Source: Batkoa obscura (lineage: Eukaryota; Entomophthoromycota; Entomophthoromycetes; Entomophthorales; Batkoaceae). From it: 64,000 nucleotides of DNA. Position numbers and translations under genes: made by a program. Of the stretch, positions 45,618 through 58,975 are shown piece by piece. Position 1 is the stretch's first letter. Each line of letters opens with the position of its first letter. The stretch spans positions 1,674,001 through 1,738,000 of the forward strand of contig JASVEC010000004.1 of assembly GCA_030770535.1 (NCBI GenBank). Reading direction: 5' to 3'. A model generated the notes under the pieces. It made no database searches. It was not told the DNA's origin and saw nothing but the letters and a program-made list of their open reading frames with translations.

Positions 45618-48600
45618 ATGACGAGTAGAGGCATATACAATAAAAAAGAGAGTATAAGATCTTGGAAAAAGTTACAAGACGAAAGCAATGTGCCAAAGGT
45701 CGGTTTAGACGCTTGGCATAAACTGAGTAAAGATAAAGATAATAAAAATGAAAGGTAATTTTACAATAAACAAATTCGAATAATATTCTAATATAACTCT
45801 AGCAATTATAGTCACAATGGCACAAACACGAATTTAAGTTATAACTTCAAAGATCATAGGTTCGTTTTATTTTATTTTTCAACTTAGTAATCCAAAGTGC
45901 GATAGTGAAAAGCCAAATTGTGCTGTACACAAAGATAGTAATATTAAGCACATAAGCCAAAATAATCTAGCTAATGAAGAAAAGGTAAATCCTAATCTTT
46001 ATCAAATAAACAATTATTCTTATGATTTAAAAAGATGAATAACCAAAATCCTATTGATAACAGTATTAGTATGTATTTATAGATAGAGTTAATTGCCTGA
46101 TACATATTTTTTAGATTTCGCGTATAGCTTTAAATCCTCAATTATAGCTAAATTAAACCAAAGGGGAATAAATTTGAATATTTTGTCTTCAAACAGCAGG
46201 AAGTTATTGAAGACACTTGATATCCATAACAATGGCTTTGGTGATTATATCCCATCTAAAATGAGATCCGCTTTTACGTCACCAATTGATACCTTATCAA
46301 AAGTTACAACATTTTTTCATTGTATGAGCAAACTTAAGCCAGTTCTAGGAATTCAGTATTTAGTTAATCATTTCAGTGAAATAGAGTTTTCATTCGATTA
46401 TTATCTACCTGAGGTTATTTCCACAATTTTACAAACATTTAATCTATCAAATTTAGTAAATGAGCCGAACAACTCCAATAATCATACTGATCTACTAAGC
46501 CTATTTACCAAAAATGAAAAATTTATAGTAAAGTTTATTATGCATTTTAGATATGGTACACATACCGACTTCGAGTTTTGGAATTTCATATGGTTTTATT
46601 TAAGTTTATGTATGTTTAATCCAGAGTTTATTCATTTAATAGAAATAAAAGAGTTGATCAACAAGAGTTTAAAGTTAAAAAAACCTACAAATAGTAGAAT
46701 AAAGTCGGATTCTGAATCAATTATCGCATTTCTTCGAGATATTGAAATGATTTGTCGAATAGAAGTAGAGAATAATAATATCCTCATAAACAATACTGGT
46801 TTATTAGACGAAGATAACAATATTGAAGGATGTAATAATTCTGGCTCATATATAGTAGATGGTAAAGAGAATATTGACGTTGGTTCAATCGTTTATTTAT
46901 TGAAATATATGGATGAGTTGCCAAACCTCCCTCAAACACTTTATGATTTAATATCTAAAGCTCCAGATAACCTCGCTTTTAAGCTATTTACAGAATACAA
47001 TGAAAAAGTATTAGGAAATGACGAGAGAAATGCAGGGAAAGATTATTTTTCTAAATCAAAGCTTGAGTATAAATGCTATGTTTGGCATGAAATAAAGATC
47101 AGATGCGATTATTTTTTCAAAAAATTGATAAATTCCATTGAGGGCTATAATAGTTCAAATAACAGCGAAACAAAGCAATCTATTTTAACTTTCGATGGAC
47201 CAATATACCATATTGGGAATATTATCCCTAGCTATGATGTAAAAGTTACTAGAGAGTTAAAGGATTTCATTAAAAATGAGACTTTAGTCATTTTATTTTG
47301 TAGAGAAAAATCAAAGGTTTCAAAGTATTTACTATACAACACTGAAAATGAGTCGATTCATCAAAATGAAGGCATGATTTTTGGGACAATTTATTATAAC
47401 ACAGATCATAGTAGAATTCAAGATCAGTACTACCTTAATCCACACGAACCTCAACCTATGCGACTAACTATCATTTCAGATTCGTTCAATCAAATTGATA
47501 TTTCTAAAGAATACTATGTTGTACTAACGCACATAAACTATAGCTACTACAAATTGATAATGGACAATGAAGATCGATTTAGTAAAAGTTATTTGGCCAA
47601 GGGCTTTGATACTATAACAACGAACTTAGCGTATGAAATTAAAAACACAGATTTGAGGCCAAGTTATTTAAAGGATGCAAAAATACCATTACACTTTTTA
47701 TTTGAAAATCAAAATAATTTCAGAGCATCTTTCTTTTTAGAGTCGATCCCAGATTATGAAGAGCTTAATGAATTATCTAACATGCTCGTCGACGAATCTC
47801 AGTTTAATGCAATCAAGTTTATCTTAAGCAATAAAATAGCAGTTACAGCAGGTGACTTTAAAACCGGGAAGACAGATTTAGCTATTATCACTGCATCTAT
47901 TTTAGCAAATAAGCTAAAAGAGTTACAATTTCCAGAACCAGTTGTAATCATCACGAATAGTGATTCAAAGTTGTATCAAATAGTAGATAGACTTTCGATC
48001 TATTTTTCTGACATGGTTTATATTGACTCAGAGCAATCTGAAGTGCCAGAAAATATCCAAATTTATAATATTGACAATATAGCAAACAAAAGTTGGGACA
48101 GAATTGAAAAGAATACTTGGAATAAAACACAGTTTAGTAAAGAAAATCTGCTACATGAATGGAATAAAATAACATTCGTAAAAGAAAAAATCGCAAATGC
48201 CCCATTTTTAATTAACACCTTTATCAAACTCCTTCCACCACATTTAGCTAACAATATCTTCCATAACAATCAACCTGAAAGATTTAAATCACATAGTGGA
48301 ACAAATGAATTGGAAAAAACAACATCCTGGTTAAAATACGAATTTACTGTTGAATGTATTGAACCAATGAATGATTTGGCTTCAATCATCGATCTCAAAG
48401 ATCTTACAACTGAACTGGATACCAATTTATGGTCTTATTTAGATACCAATTTATGGGATCTTTCATTGATTAAAAGGAGAGAAGTATTTATCAAGTTTGA
48501 AGGTATCCTATTTAGACGTATTCAGCTTTGTTATAATAGAATTGTTAAAGAGCTAAATAAAGTATATATTGAAGTCGAAAAATTAAAATATGGTATCTGG

Positions 48601-51216
48601 AAAAAAGTATTGAATACAGTATCTATAATAGTATTCACAAATGTATCATTTACTGAAAATTATTCTATTTTACAACATCTGAATGTTCGGGTTGGGATAA
48701 TATTGGAAGCTGAGAAATTTAGTGATTCTAAATTACTGACACTAATAAATTCTTTGAGCTTAGAACATTTGATTTTATTTGCAAACCCTTCACAATTGAA
48801 TTCTTTTTCTCATTTTGATAGTTTGAAATGTAGCAATTATTGGGAGTTTAGCCTTGCCAAGAGATTATTTTCTACCGAAAGTATAAGGACTACACTCTTA
48901 AATTGTTATCTAAAAAATAACGCATTATTACCTATTGTATCAAATTTATGTCCAAAGTCAAAATTAATAATTAACCACCATCCTCTAACATCCCTTAAAG
49001 GAGTAGCTAACCAGCTTTCCTTTGTCAATGTGTCAAGCATGAAGCATGCTATATGGTTTGATATCGTTGAAGCAAAATTCATTGCTAGATTTGTAATATT
49101 TTTATATCAGCAAGGTTATACACAGGATGATATAGCAATATTTTCTTTAAGTTACAGGCAGGGGAAAATTATCATTGAAGCACTTTTGAAAATGTTTAAG
49201 ATGTCTAAGAAAGATCAACTTCTAAATAAAGAGAAAATAGGTTTACTGCCAACAGTTTATTCTCCTGGCTATGAATGTGGAGGCACGTTTAAGATAGTGA
49301 TTGTTTCGTTAACTTTTAGTAGAGAGCTCCAAAAGAATAATAATATTTCCTGTGTGGAGTTTGTAAAAAGCGCTTTGTCTTCAAGCCTTGAAAGCGCGAC
49401 TATCTTCGGCGATGAATCACACTTTTCAAACGTCAAAGGATGGGTAAAGTTTATGAAATTATTCAAAGCATCAGGTATTTTAGTCACTAAGTTTGTTTTA
49501 TTTATTGACTCTTTTTAGGAAATGTTACCGAATATTTGGAGTTAAGATGTCAAAGGCATGCAAATGTTGTAAATAAAGTTGGTTGTGCTTTTGGATTTGA
49601 TAAAGTTTGTAAATATGGTGGTTGTTTGGTAATAATTAATTTACTTTGAATTAACATATATTTATTTGATATTTAGGAAAAATGCGATCAACGATTAACT
49701 TGTGGTCATATGTGTAGCCTTTTATGTCATCCATGGTCTCATGATGATTTGATGTGCCAGAAACCATGTAATCGACGAAAAATATATGATTGTGGGCATG
49801 TGTGTATAAATAAATGTTCTGAATGTAAAGAAAAGGGGTGTCCTCCATGCGTGGAAGAAGTAAATGTTATACTTCCTTGTAACCATACATTTAAAGTTCA
49901 ATGCTCAGAAAGATTAATTATTGGTGATGTTGAATGTCAAGAGTTAGTAACTATTAAACTGCCTGGTTGTGGCCATGACTATCCTATTGAATGTTTTAAG
50001 TCAAATAATAGTGATATATTATCTAGAATAAAATGTAAGGAAAAGGTTGAAAAAGAATTAGAATGTGGTCATATAATCAGTGGAATATGCTATAAAGATA
50101 TTTCATGTAATGAGGTATGTTTAGAAGAATTTGAATGTGGACACCTTTGTCAAAGTAAGTGCGGAACAACTCATTCACATGATCGAAAATATTGTAAACA
50201 TGATTGTCCTAAGATACTTTTATGTGGTCACATGTGTCAAATGGGTTGTAGTTTACCTAATAACCATACACAGTTTTGTAAAGAAAAGTGTAAGATTTAT
50301 TGCCCGCATAAAGTCTATTGTCCAAAGTTATGCTATGAAGCTTGTATTGAATGTATTGAACCATGTACATTTAGATGTAGGCATCGAATGTGCCAAAAGT
50401 CATGCTCTGAGTTGTGTGATCGTTTGCCATGTCAAAGAAGATGTGATAAAGTATTTGATTGCAAGTAAGTTTCATCAGACTATTAAAGTTTTATTAAATT
50501 ATTTAGTCATCAATGTGTTGGCTTTTGTGGGGAACCATGTCCACCATGTAATAAATGTACTTTTATGGAATGCCCGATTTCACTCCACCAGTTATCTGAT
50601 ATTGATTCGGATAATAATGAATTACTTTATATGTTACCAGATTGTAATTGTGGTAAGTTAATATTTTATATATACTAATCCTATATTAATTATATTTTAT
50701 AGTTTATTTAGCTTCTTGTTTAGATAATTATTTTAAATTTAATCCATCTAATAACGATGATACAATAATTAAAATATGGTCTTGTCCAAAATGTCAAAAG
50801 AATATAATAAGTGCTTCGAGATATGAGAGTTATATTAAAAAAGGATTAAATGATTTTTATAAAACAAAAACAACTATGTTACAAGGATTAAATTCACTCA
50901 CAAATAAAGAAAAGGATCAAATTATATCAGCTATGGCATCTACCGTTGATTTAGAAGTTTATGATATTGTGGGTGGTAGATGGTTTAAATGTCCTAATGG
51001 TCATCCTTATTATATAGGTAATAATATATTAATAACATGATTATATATGTATTTATTAAGTAATTTTAAGGTGAATGCGGTGGTGCTACTGAAATATCCA
51101 ATTGTCCAGAGTGTAATGAAGTGATTGGTGGTACAAAACATAAAATCGTATCAAGTAATGCTTTTTTTGGGGAGTTTGATCACTCTGAGAAACCTGCTTG
51201 GCCTGGACAAGGATAA
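45618..51216 (+). CDS. ZNFX1-like (NFX1-type zinc finger) helicase-related protein, probably ATPase-dead
   Basis: Ten exons: 45618-45754, 45803-45859, 45888-45984, 46035-46068, 46115-49474, 49519-49628, 49677-50464, 50507-50652, 50703-51017, 51071-51216; 1,729 aa. Order: disordered N-terminus, helical armadillo-like region, UPF1-type SF1 helicase core, a series of NF-X1 zinc fingers (CDQRLTCGHMCSLLCHPWSH onward), and a C-terminal RZ finger (GGRWFKCPNGHPYYIGECGG). Walker A is kept (AGDFKTGKTDL). Motif II reads ILEAEKF where relatives have VEEAAE, motif V is unrecognisable (TVYSPGYECGG) and motif VI reads ALSSSLES, not ALSRAKH. In animals ZNFX1 and in fission yeast Hrr1 act in RNA silencing. 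The intron 46069-46114 removes an in-frame stop. Confidence 0.85.
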
Positions 51217-51324
51217 TATAATGCAATTAAATATTAAGATTATTTTGTATAAAATAAAATAGGTTAATTTCCAATAAATAATATAGTTTAATATATATAA
51301 AAAACATCGAATATCTTTTTTAAT

Positions 51325-52083
51325 TTAAATATCTTCAAATTCTATTGTCTCATCCTCCCATAAACCAATAGGTTCCGTATTTAATATACCATAACAATTA
51401 GCTAAATTAACAAAGGATAACTTTGGCATCTGTTTTAATAATTGGACACTATTGTCAGTTATTAATTCACAATTTTCTAAACTTATCTCCCTTAATGTTG
51501 GTTTACATTTTATTAAAATTTGTCTCAATTCTTCATCCTCTATATTAGTATCTGTTAAATCTAAATAGATTAAATTTTTACACAAAGAAATAGATTGAAA
51601 TCCAGGTTTATTTGATTTAATACCTTCGACACCCAATCTCACTAACTGATTATTATAAGCTTTAGTGATTAAAGACAAGCTAAATGAATTCAATTTACAC
51701 AATGGTAAATTTAAATCTTGAATATTAGGACAATATTTAATTAATTGATATAAATGTTCATCAGTAATTAAATTCCAACGTAAAGGTACAATAGCTAAAT
51801 CAACTTTTTTAACCAATCTACCAACATTACTAGATAATTTTTTATTACTATTACTATTTTGTTGTTTTTCAAAAGTGGAAGATAATTTTAGACTATTTAA
51901 AAAAGAGAAGAATTGGTTACATGTAGTAAAGATGGGGGAAGTGTAGATACAAGGCAAGGAAACTTGATGCCATAATTTATTGAGTTGAGATGTGGTGTAA
52001 AGATCAGGAAGTGTTAAATAGCTGCAGGTTAAATCTATTAATTCAACGGGTAATGATTGGGATGAGGTTGATGAAAATGCCAT
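51325..52083 (-). CDS. F-box/LRR protein (FBXL-type substrate receptor)
   Basis: Single exon, 252 aa. F-box at about 10-50: SLPVELIDLTCSYLTLPDLY, LNKLWHQVSLPCIYTSP. LRRs of the AMN1/FBXL kind follow at about 105-240: LITDEHLYQLIKYCPNIQDL, LIYLDLTDTNIEDEELRQIL, LREISLENCELITDNSVQLL, LSFVNLANCYG. Predicted SCF ubiquitin-ligase adaptor. Intact, in contrast to the two F-box/LRR relics, which belong to another, more diverged family. Convergent with the ZNFX1-like gene (108 bp apart). Confidence 0.85.
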   Translation of the reverse strand: MAFSSTSSQSLPVELIDLTCSYLTLPDLYTTSQLNKLWHQVSLPCIYTSPIFTTCNQFFSFLNSLKLSSTFEKQQNSNSNKKLSSNVGRLVKKVDLAIVPLRWNLITDEHLYQLIKYCPNIQDLNLPLCKLNSFSLSLITKAYNNQLVRLGVEGIKSNKPGFQSISLCKNLIYLDLTDTNIEDEELRQILIKCKPTLREISLENCELITDNSVQLLKQMPKLSFVNLANCYGILNTEPIGLWEDETIEFEDI

Positions 52084-52241
52084 TGAATTTAGTGAAATTT
52101 GGATTCTGAGTTGAAGTTGACTTGAGTTTTAAATTCAAATTTTGCACTTTTTTTTTTGGAAAAGTTTGAAAAAAAATAAATAAATTGGAATTTAATTACT
52201 TTTATTCTTTTTATTAATATAGAATATAGAAAACAAATTCA
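52084..52241. promoter_or_regulatory. Bidirectional promoter, F-box/LRR gene and Rix1
   Basis: Only 158 bp between divergent start codons, with a long T tract (about 52149-52158). Confidence 0.5.
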
Positions 52242-55200
52242 ATGGCTCGTAATAAAAATAACCAACAAAATAAAGATAGTCAATTAAATGTTAATAAACC
52301 TTTTGAGGAATCTAAAACTCCTACATCAACTAATGACAATGATGTCAAACTACTTGAGTATATCATGAAAGAAGTAGCCACATTTGAAAACAATACAAAT
52401 GAATCTCAATTGACTTCTCTTTTACAAACTCTTCATTCTCGTCAACTAATCAATAAACTTTATTCTAACAACAATAATAGTGAATTACAAAAAAGATGGC
52501 TTATGTACATTACTAGCTTATTAACTAAAACAGATCCAACTCAACAAGTTGCTATTTTTATTAGTTGTAAGTTAATAACGATTAGTATTGAACAATCAGA
52601 TATTGTTTATTTGAATGGGATTGTTAAATGGACAGGTGAATTAAATAGATGTTTACAAGTAAGTTTTGTATTATAATGATAGTCCATATTCTATTACTAT
52701 TTCTTATTTGGAAATATTAACTCTAATAATTTAGAAAGTTCCATTATCAGATATTGTTTGTATTGAAGTTATTAATACGTTATCCAAGTTACTTTTAAAT
52801 ACTTATAATCAATTGGAACTTCAAAGAGAAGTTACTAATAGCAATTTACCTATTTTTATTTTTGGTTTAATGCATAAATTAAAAGGGGAAAGCAATGAAA
52901 AGGTTAAAGTAAGTTGTTTAAATAGTTTCAATATTTAATAGATAAATCAAAGGGAATTTATATTATTATTAATTAGTTAATTTGTTTAAAATCGATTCAT
53001 AATTTGATTTTATGTTTTCCAAAACAATATCGTTCACAAGTAGCTAATTTAAGAAGTTTATTATTAAGTATATGGGCTGATAATAATTTAAATATTCAAC
53101 CAAATACTTTATTAGCTACTTGGTGGTTTAAATGTTTATCTGCTTTATGTTTAAGTAATAATACATCTCAATTAATTATGGAACATTTTAATAAAGAATT
53201 GGAGTGTTTAATTGATACAGCTAATTTTTTATTAAATCAAGTATTGGTCACAGTACAAGGTAATATTAGTTCATTTAATATAATAAAGATTAAAGATTAA
53301 TTATTAATATTTTATTATAGAACCTTATAAGCAAATAGATATGAAATATGAAATTGAAATCAAGGAGGATGAAGTTAACGATTTTTCAAAATATCAAAAG
53401 GAATTTGAATTATTTTTATTAGCTTGTCAAGGAATTATTGCATTTTTAAAGTAAGTTATTGAGATAAATATTATTAATTTTAATAAATTTGTATTAAATT
53501 GATTATTTTTAGTTTTAAAACAAAAGAAAATAGTTTACTGCTGTCTATTCCTATTAAAAAATGTTTGGATTTATGTACTCGAATTTATTCCTTTGGGCCT
53601 AATTCAAGGGTAAATTGGAGTTATTTTATAATTAATAATTTATCAATTTTTAATCGAATTTTTTTTATTAGATGTTAAACAATCAATCAATAAAATGTTA
53701 TTTAAAATTGATGTCGAATTTGTCTATATTAAATTCAGTAGCTAATGATTTATTAGTTAAAATGTGTCAAAGGTAAGTTTTAAAAAAAAATACTTTAACT
53801 GTATTTTATTAATTAATAATATTATTAGATTTGGTATTGGTATGGTAGAACATTGTAAATTAATTAACAATATAATCAATAAATTATTTTATAATTCTAC
53901 TGGGTATAGGTAATAATAATAATAATAATAATAATGTTTTGATTTTTTAATTTTTTAATTTTTTTTAAATAGTCAATTAAGAGATAATGCTTACTCTTTA
54001 GTATGTCAATTAATTCATTATCTTGGAGATAATTTATTGTATTTTGCAATGGAAGGTTTAATATTAAATATAGTTAGTGATTTAAAATTTAAACAAAAAC
54101 AAAAGATAAAGAGTCAAGTGGTAAGTTTATGATTGATAATAACTATTTTTTTATATTTATATTTTTTTAATATCTTTTATTTTATAATAGACTTCAAGTA
54201 ATAGAAGAAGTAAAACACAAACAATATCTAATTCAGACCAATTATTAAATAATAATAATTTATTAAAACCAGAAGATAATTATGAATTAGCATTGAGAGG
54301 TAGCTTATTTTCCTCTTCCTTTCTCTTATTACATATTAATTACCCCTTATAATAGCTTTATCTATGATATTAAAACATAACACTTATATTATATCTTATG
54401 AGTTAAAACAACAATTTGATAAAATTATATATCTCAATGGAATCCAATTTATAAATAATCAATTAAAATTAACCAATCAACAACAATATCAATTAATTCA
54501 ATGTTTATATTATTCCAGTTTAATACCTAACCCATCTCAAGCAAGTTTATTAGAATTAACAATATTATTACTAAATCAATTCAATTTATTAAAGGAGGGA
54601 AAAGTAAGTTTTTATTTTTTAAAAGTTACAGAATGACTAATGAATTTATTAATTGAATTTTATTTTTGTTTTTATTTTTTAGTTAAAACAATTTTCTACC
54701 ATGGCATTACAATCTATTAGTTTATTAATGAATCCTCAATTACCAGCTAGTATAAAAAATATTATAAATCTCAATACTAATAATGAAAACCAATTAATGA
54801 GTTTTAGTACTAATATTATGGATTCTAATAATACTTTATTAAGTAGGAATAATAATAATAAGGAAAATGAAGATGAAAAAAAAGAAAATAGAATTGATAA
54901 TTCAAATGAGCATTCTTCAATTGATATTGAAATTGAAAAAGAAGAAATCGTTGATGAGGAGGTGGATGTTGAAGTGGATAATATATCACCAATAGTGGAC
55001 TCAATTTCTATGGAAAAAAGAGAAGCGGAAGAAGAATTAGAAAATTTAGAAAACAAAAAAAGTAATTTTGAGATAATAGAAAAAGTGCAATCGAATAAAG
55101 AAGTAAGCGAAGGAGATATTATAGTAGAGAATAAGTTGATAATTGATACAGTTATATTGAAAAATGAAAATAAGGAGGAGAAGATTGAAGAAGTTACAAT

Positions 55201-55276
55201 TAAAGTTCATAAGGAGATGAATTTAAATGATGATAAAGATTCAGATGATGAATCCATTCCAGATATTGTATTTTAA
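52242..55276 (+). CDS. RIX1: Rix1/PELP1-like pre-60S ribosome assembly factor
   Basis: Eleven exons: 52242-52658, 52735-52908, 52977-53259, 53321-53450, 53513-53609, 53672-53772, 53829-53909, 53973-54120, 54191-54299, 54356-54603, 54683-55276; 793 aa. Helical-repeat N-terminal region (ELQKRWLMYITSLL, SDIVCIEVINTLSKLL, CLKSIHNLILCFPKQYRSQV, LRSLLLSIW, TWWFKCLSAL) fits the RIX1 domain. The C-terminus is acidic and ends DSDDESIPDIVF, the signature end of PELP1/Rix1. Works with Ipi1/Ipi3 and Mdn1 in pre-60S remodelling and rRNA ITS2 processing; in fission yeast the same complex is also recruited by Swi6 to heterochromatin. Rapidly evolving, so identity rests on architecture and the C-terminal signature. 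Confidence 0.72.
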
Positions 55277-55582
55277 GATAAAATTATAAATCCAATTTAA
55301 GTTAAAGTTAATAGATTTATTATTAAAATTTATAGAGATCAAATATATGAAGTTTTTTTATTTCTATTTTTTATTTTTTATTTTTTATTAATAAGAGGAC
55401 TAAGAATAAAGAAATAAACAGAAATAAATATAGAAAGATTAATAAAATAAATAAATAAAATAGATAGTGAGGATTATATAAAAATAAATCAACAAATAAA
55501 GAAAAAAAAGAAATGATTTAAATTATACATATATATTATAAACTATGACATATTACACAAAAAATCGAGTCTAAACTTTATA

Positions 55583-56110
55583 TTAATTGTTATTATCCTC
55601 TTCCATTTCCAATTTAGATTGTTTTCTAAGTGCAGGTGCTAATGGTAATTTAAATTCTTTTGGATCAAATTCGGATGAATAAGAAGAAGATATATGACCA
55701 CCTTCTCTTTCATCAATAATTTTATTCTTATTTTTATTTTTCAATTTAATTAAATTTCTCCTTCTTTTACCTTTTCTTTTGATTTTAGGTACTTTTAAAT
55801 TATTATTAATAGAAGGCACAAGTTCTTTTTGTTCAGATATTACTGATATTATCTCAGGGGGGTTATAATTAATGGGTTGAATAAGGGAGGATAGTGATGA
55901 AGTATGATTATTAATATTGTTAATATCACTATTATTAATATTAATATTAATATTATTATTATTATTATTATCTTCTTTTAATTGATTTTTAATTTGTTGA
56001 TTTAATTCTTCCATTTCAACTTTAATAATTGGTAATTCAGTATTAATATGTTGATAAATAGATTTATTATTATTAATTAACGGTGTTTCTGTTTTATTAC
56101 TATTAAAACT

Positions 56111-56145
<35 letters not shown>

Positions 56146-57726
56146 AACTATTATTAAAACTATTATTAAAACTATTATTAAAACTATTATTAAAACTATT
56201 ATTATCCCTTATTAATTCATTAATTCTTTTAGGGGAAGGTTTGGATTTTATACTAGTATTATTGTTACTATCGTTATTTTTACTATTTAATATAAAATCC
56301 ACTTGTTCTGCTTCTTTATTCAATCCATTTTTCATTAAATTATATATTTTTTCCCTTGATGGGGTTAATTTAATACTTTTTAATGAATTATTATTTGATT
56401 TATCTTTTTCTCCAATATCACTATTATTACTACTTTTCTCTTTTTCTATTTCTTGTTGTTGTTGATTTGAATTATTATTATCATTATTATTTTGATTGAT
56501 AGAGTAATTTTGTTTAATATTAATAAGCTCTTGAGAAAGTGATATACTACCTCTAGATCTTCTTAATCTTGAATTATTTAAATTATTACTTTTACTATCT
56601 TGTAAACTTAATCTACCAATTTTAGGTGATATTGGACAATCATCAAATAACGTTGGATTAATATAAATTTGTTGAATATCATTTTCATCATTTTCATTAT
56701 CATCTTCATTAGTTTTTTCTTGTAAACTATCAATTGAATAATAACTTTCTTTAGAATTTAATTTAACTGTTTTACTACTTGAATCACTTGATGAATCTTC
56801 TTCTTTATTTAATGAATAATTATCTTGTATTAATTTATTCTTTTGATTTTGATTTGTATTGCTATCAATTGTATTAACCATTCTCATTGTATTAAACTTC
56901 CTTGTTAGTCTATGTATCTTTTTATTTAATACTTGACTATCTCGAATTGCTTCTTGAGTTCTTTCTTCTTTCTCTACTAATTGATTCGACAACTCATGTA
57001 TCATTAATTGGTAATTATTGATCCTATTTAATGCTGTATTTTTTTCTCCTTCAATTCGTTGAATTATTATTTGATTTTTAACTTCCACTGAATGAGCAAT
57101 TGAATGAATACCTCTAATTACTTTCCAAAAACGAAAGATAATTAATGTTGGAGCAGCAATTTGACCAATTGAATGATGGTATAAATGTAAGTAAACTTCA
57201 AACGGTAAGGAAAATAAGATGACTAAAGCATCTAATAAATTTAAGATATTTTTTAAAAAAGCAGTACCTAAATAAAACAAAATAAAAATATGTTAGCCTA
57301 TTTGTTATTGAATTAAGTTAAGTGATTGTATTTTACCTAATAATACTATTTTTAATATTATTTCCAATACAAATAATGCTAAGATAAAACAACTGCTGAT
57401 AAATAAAGCTTGGTGTGCTATTTTTAACCCTTTACCACTTTTTAAATAACCCTCTAAATGATGTAATTCTGTAATTTAAAAAAAAATTAATCCCAATCCA
57501 TTATATTATGTATAGACAAATCTCTCTTACCTAAAACTTGTTGAACCATTAAAATCACCAAATCAAATAAAATCAATACAATAATAATGTAATGAAATAA
57601 ATCACATTCAATAGCATCTAATAATTTCATCCGAAATGTTTTTTGTTGAACAATTTCTAAGGCTACCGCTTCACTACTTCTAAACGTACCTTTACTATCT
57701 GAGAACTTAAGTTCTTTTTCCTCCAT
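55583..57726 (-). CDS. HVCN1: Hv1-like voltage-gated proton channel with long Asn-rich tail
   Basis: Exons 57726-57531, 57468-57337, 57267-55583, 670 aa. Voltage-sensor domain only: S1 about 44-65 with Asp55 (LILFDLV), S2 about 85-110 with Glu101 and Lys105 (VLEIILKIV), S3 about 116-135 with Asp122 (LLDALVILFS), S4 about 148-170 with Arg155, Lys158, Arg161 (RFWKVIR). Spacings Glu-Lys 4 and Lys-Asp 17 equal those of human Hv1 (153/157/174), and R-x-W-R/K-x-x-R matches. A coiled coil follows (about 170-230) as in dimeric Hv1. The remaining ~430 residues are Asn/Ser/Lys-rich low complexity, including an NNSF repeat, much longer than animal Hv1 tails. Expected to extrude H+ across the plasma membrane. 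Confidence 0.85.
56110..56205 (-). repeat. Coding microsatellite, Asn run and NNSF tandem repeat
   Basis: A 12-nt unit repeated about five times encodes NNSF, adjoining an ATT-type run that encodes poly-Asn, inside the Hv1 tail. Confidence 0.85.
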
Positions 57727-58776
57727 TTAGATAATAGAGATTATGAGTACAAATGTTGTTAATTAGTATTGTTATTAGTTGAATTAATAATAGATTGAAA
57801 GATTCAATGAATTAACTAAACTATGTTTGGTAGTAATTGAAAACTTTGAATATACTCATCATGCCTCTTTTTGCTATTATTATTTGTTTTATTTTTGAGT
57901 AAAGATTATCGAATTTCAAGGATTAATTGAGTGTTTAAAAGTTCAAGTGTTTTAAAACTTCGATTGTTGATAAATTGGAAATAATTGGTCAATCTAATTG
58001 TTTGCGTTTAACAAAAAAAGTGGTAAGTGGTAAACGCTAAAGATAAGTTTTGTAGCATTAAGAACAGATTTAGATTTCTTAATTTTAAAATAATAGTAAT
58101 ATGGTAATACTTTAATTTCAACATTTATATTGAGTTTGATTAAAAGAGTGACTTATTTAATAGTGTACTTTTTATATATTATTTAAACCACTTAAGTTAT
58201 GATTATCTTTTTGTATCAACTTTAACTTGCTAAAAAAATTTAATAAAATTTTAACTACTTTGATTAATAATAACATAGCAATGCTATATAAAATTAACCA
58301 AAAGTTTTAAGTTATTTATTAAAAAATTAATAAAGCACTAAAGAATATGATTACTTCTAATTTAATTACTAACTTTATCTTTTTCCCTAAAATTTAAAAC
58401 AATTTTAAATTTCTTTTTTAACAACTAATAAAAGCTGCTTTTTTTGAAATGCTTATTTCAAACAAGTCTTTAAAAATCGTACTAGCAGCAAGTTCTTAAT
58501 TTTTTAAAAAAGCTAAAATTATAAAAGCTAGATTAAAACTATACATAAGAATATCTAAATTGGTTTCAGAATTTATCTAAAAATTAATATAAATTTTAAG
58601 TTTTTAATATATAATTAATTAAGTTTAAAAAGCTTAAATTTAAATTTTTTTGTTTAATTTAAAAGACTTATTTTAATTATCTTATTTTATTTAATTAATT
58701 GATTTTTTTAATTATATACTTTATACTATTTTCACTAAATATTTAAAATAATTTTATTAAACGTTTAATATATATA

Positions 58777-58874
58777 TGGGGATGTTTTTGGCTTCATCAC
58801 TTCTTCTATCTTTTAAGCGCTATTTGAGTGGAAAAATTGTTAGTAAAATTCTTAAACACAAAAATACATCCCCA
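58777..58874 (+). mobile_element. ~100-bp TA-flanked MITE, copy f (reference orientation)
   Basis: TGGGGATGTTTTTGGCTTC at the left and AAAATACATCCCCA at the right, TA on both sides. Terminal inverted repeat of about 9-15 bp built on TGGGGATGT. Confidence 0.85.
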
Positions 58875-58950
58875 TATTTTAAAAACCTTTTATAGTGGAA
58901 AAATAATTTTAAAGCATTAAAGTAAAATAAGAAACATTAATCAATTAATT

Positions 58951-58975
58951 TGAAATTTTGAAATTTTGAAATTTT
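58951..58975. repeat. Short tandem repeat (TGAAATTT unit, three copies)
   Basis: Three consecutive 8-bp units in AT-rich spacer. Confidence 0.75.

Noticed and set aside
46081-46114. In-frame stop just before the long ZNFX1-like frame, suggesting a gene start at 46093
   Set aside because: No ATG there. A 46-nt intron 46069-46114 removes the stop and joins upstream exons in frame.
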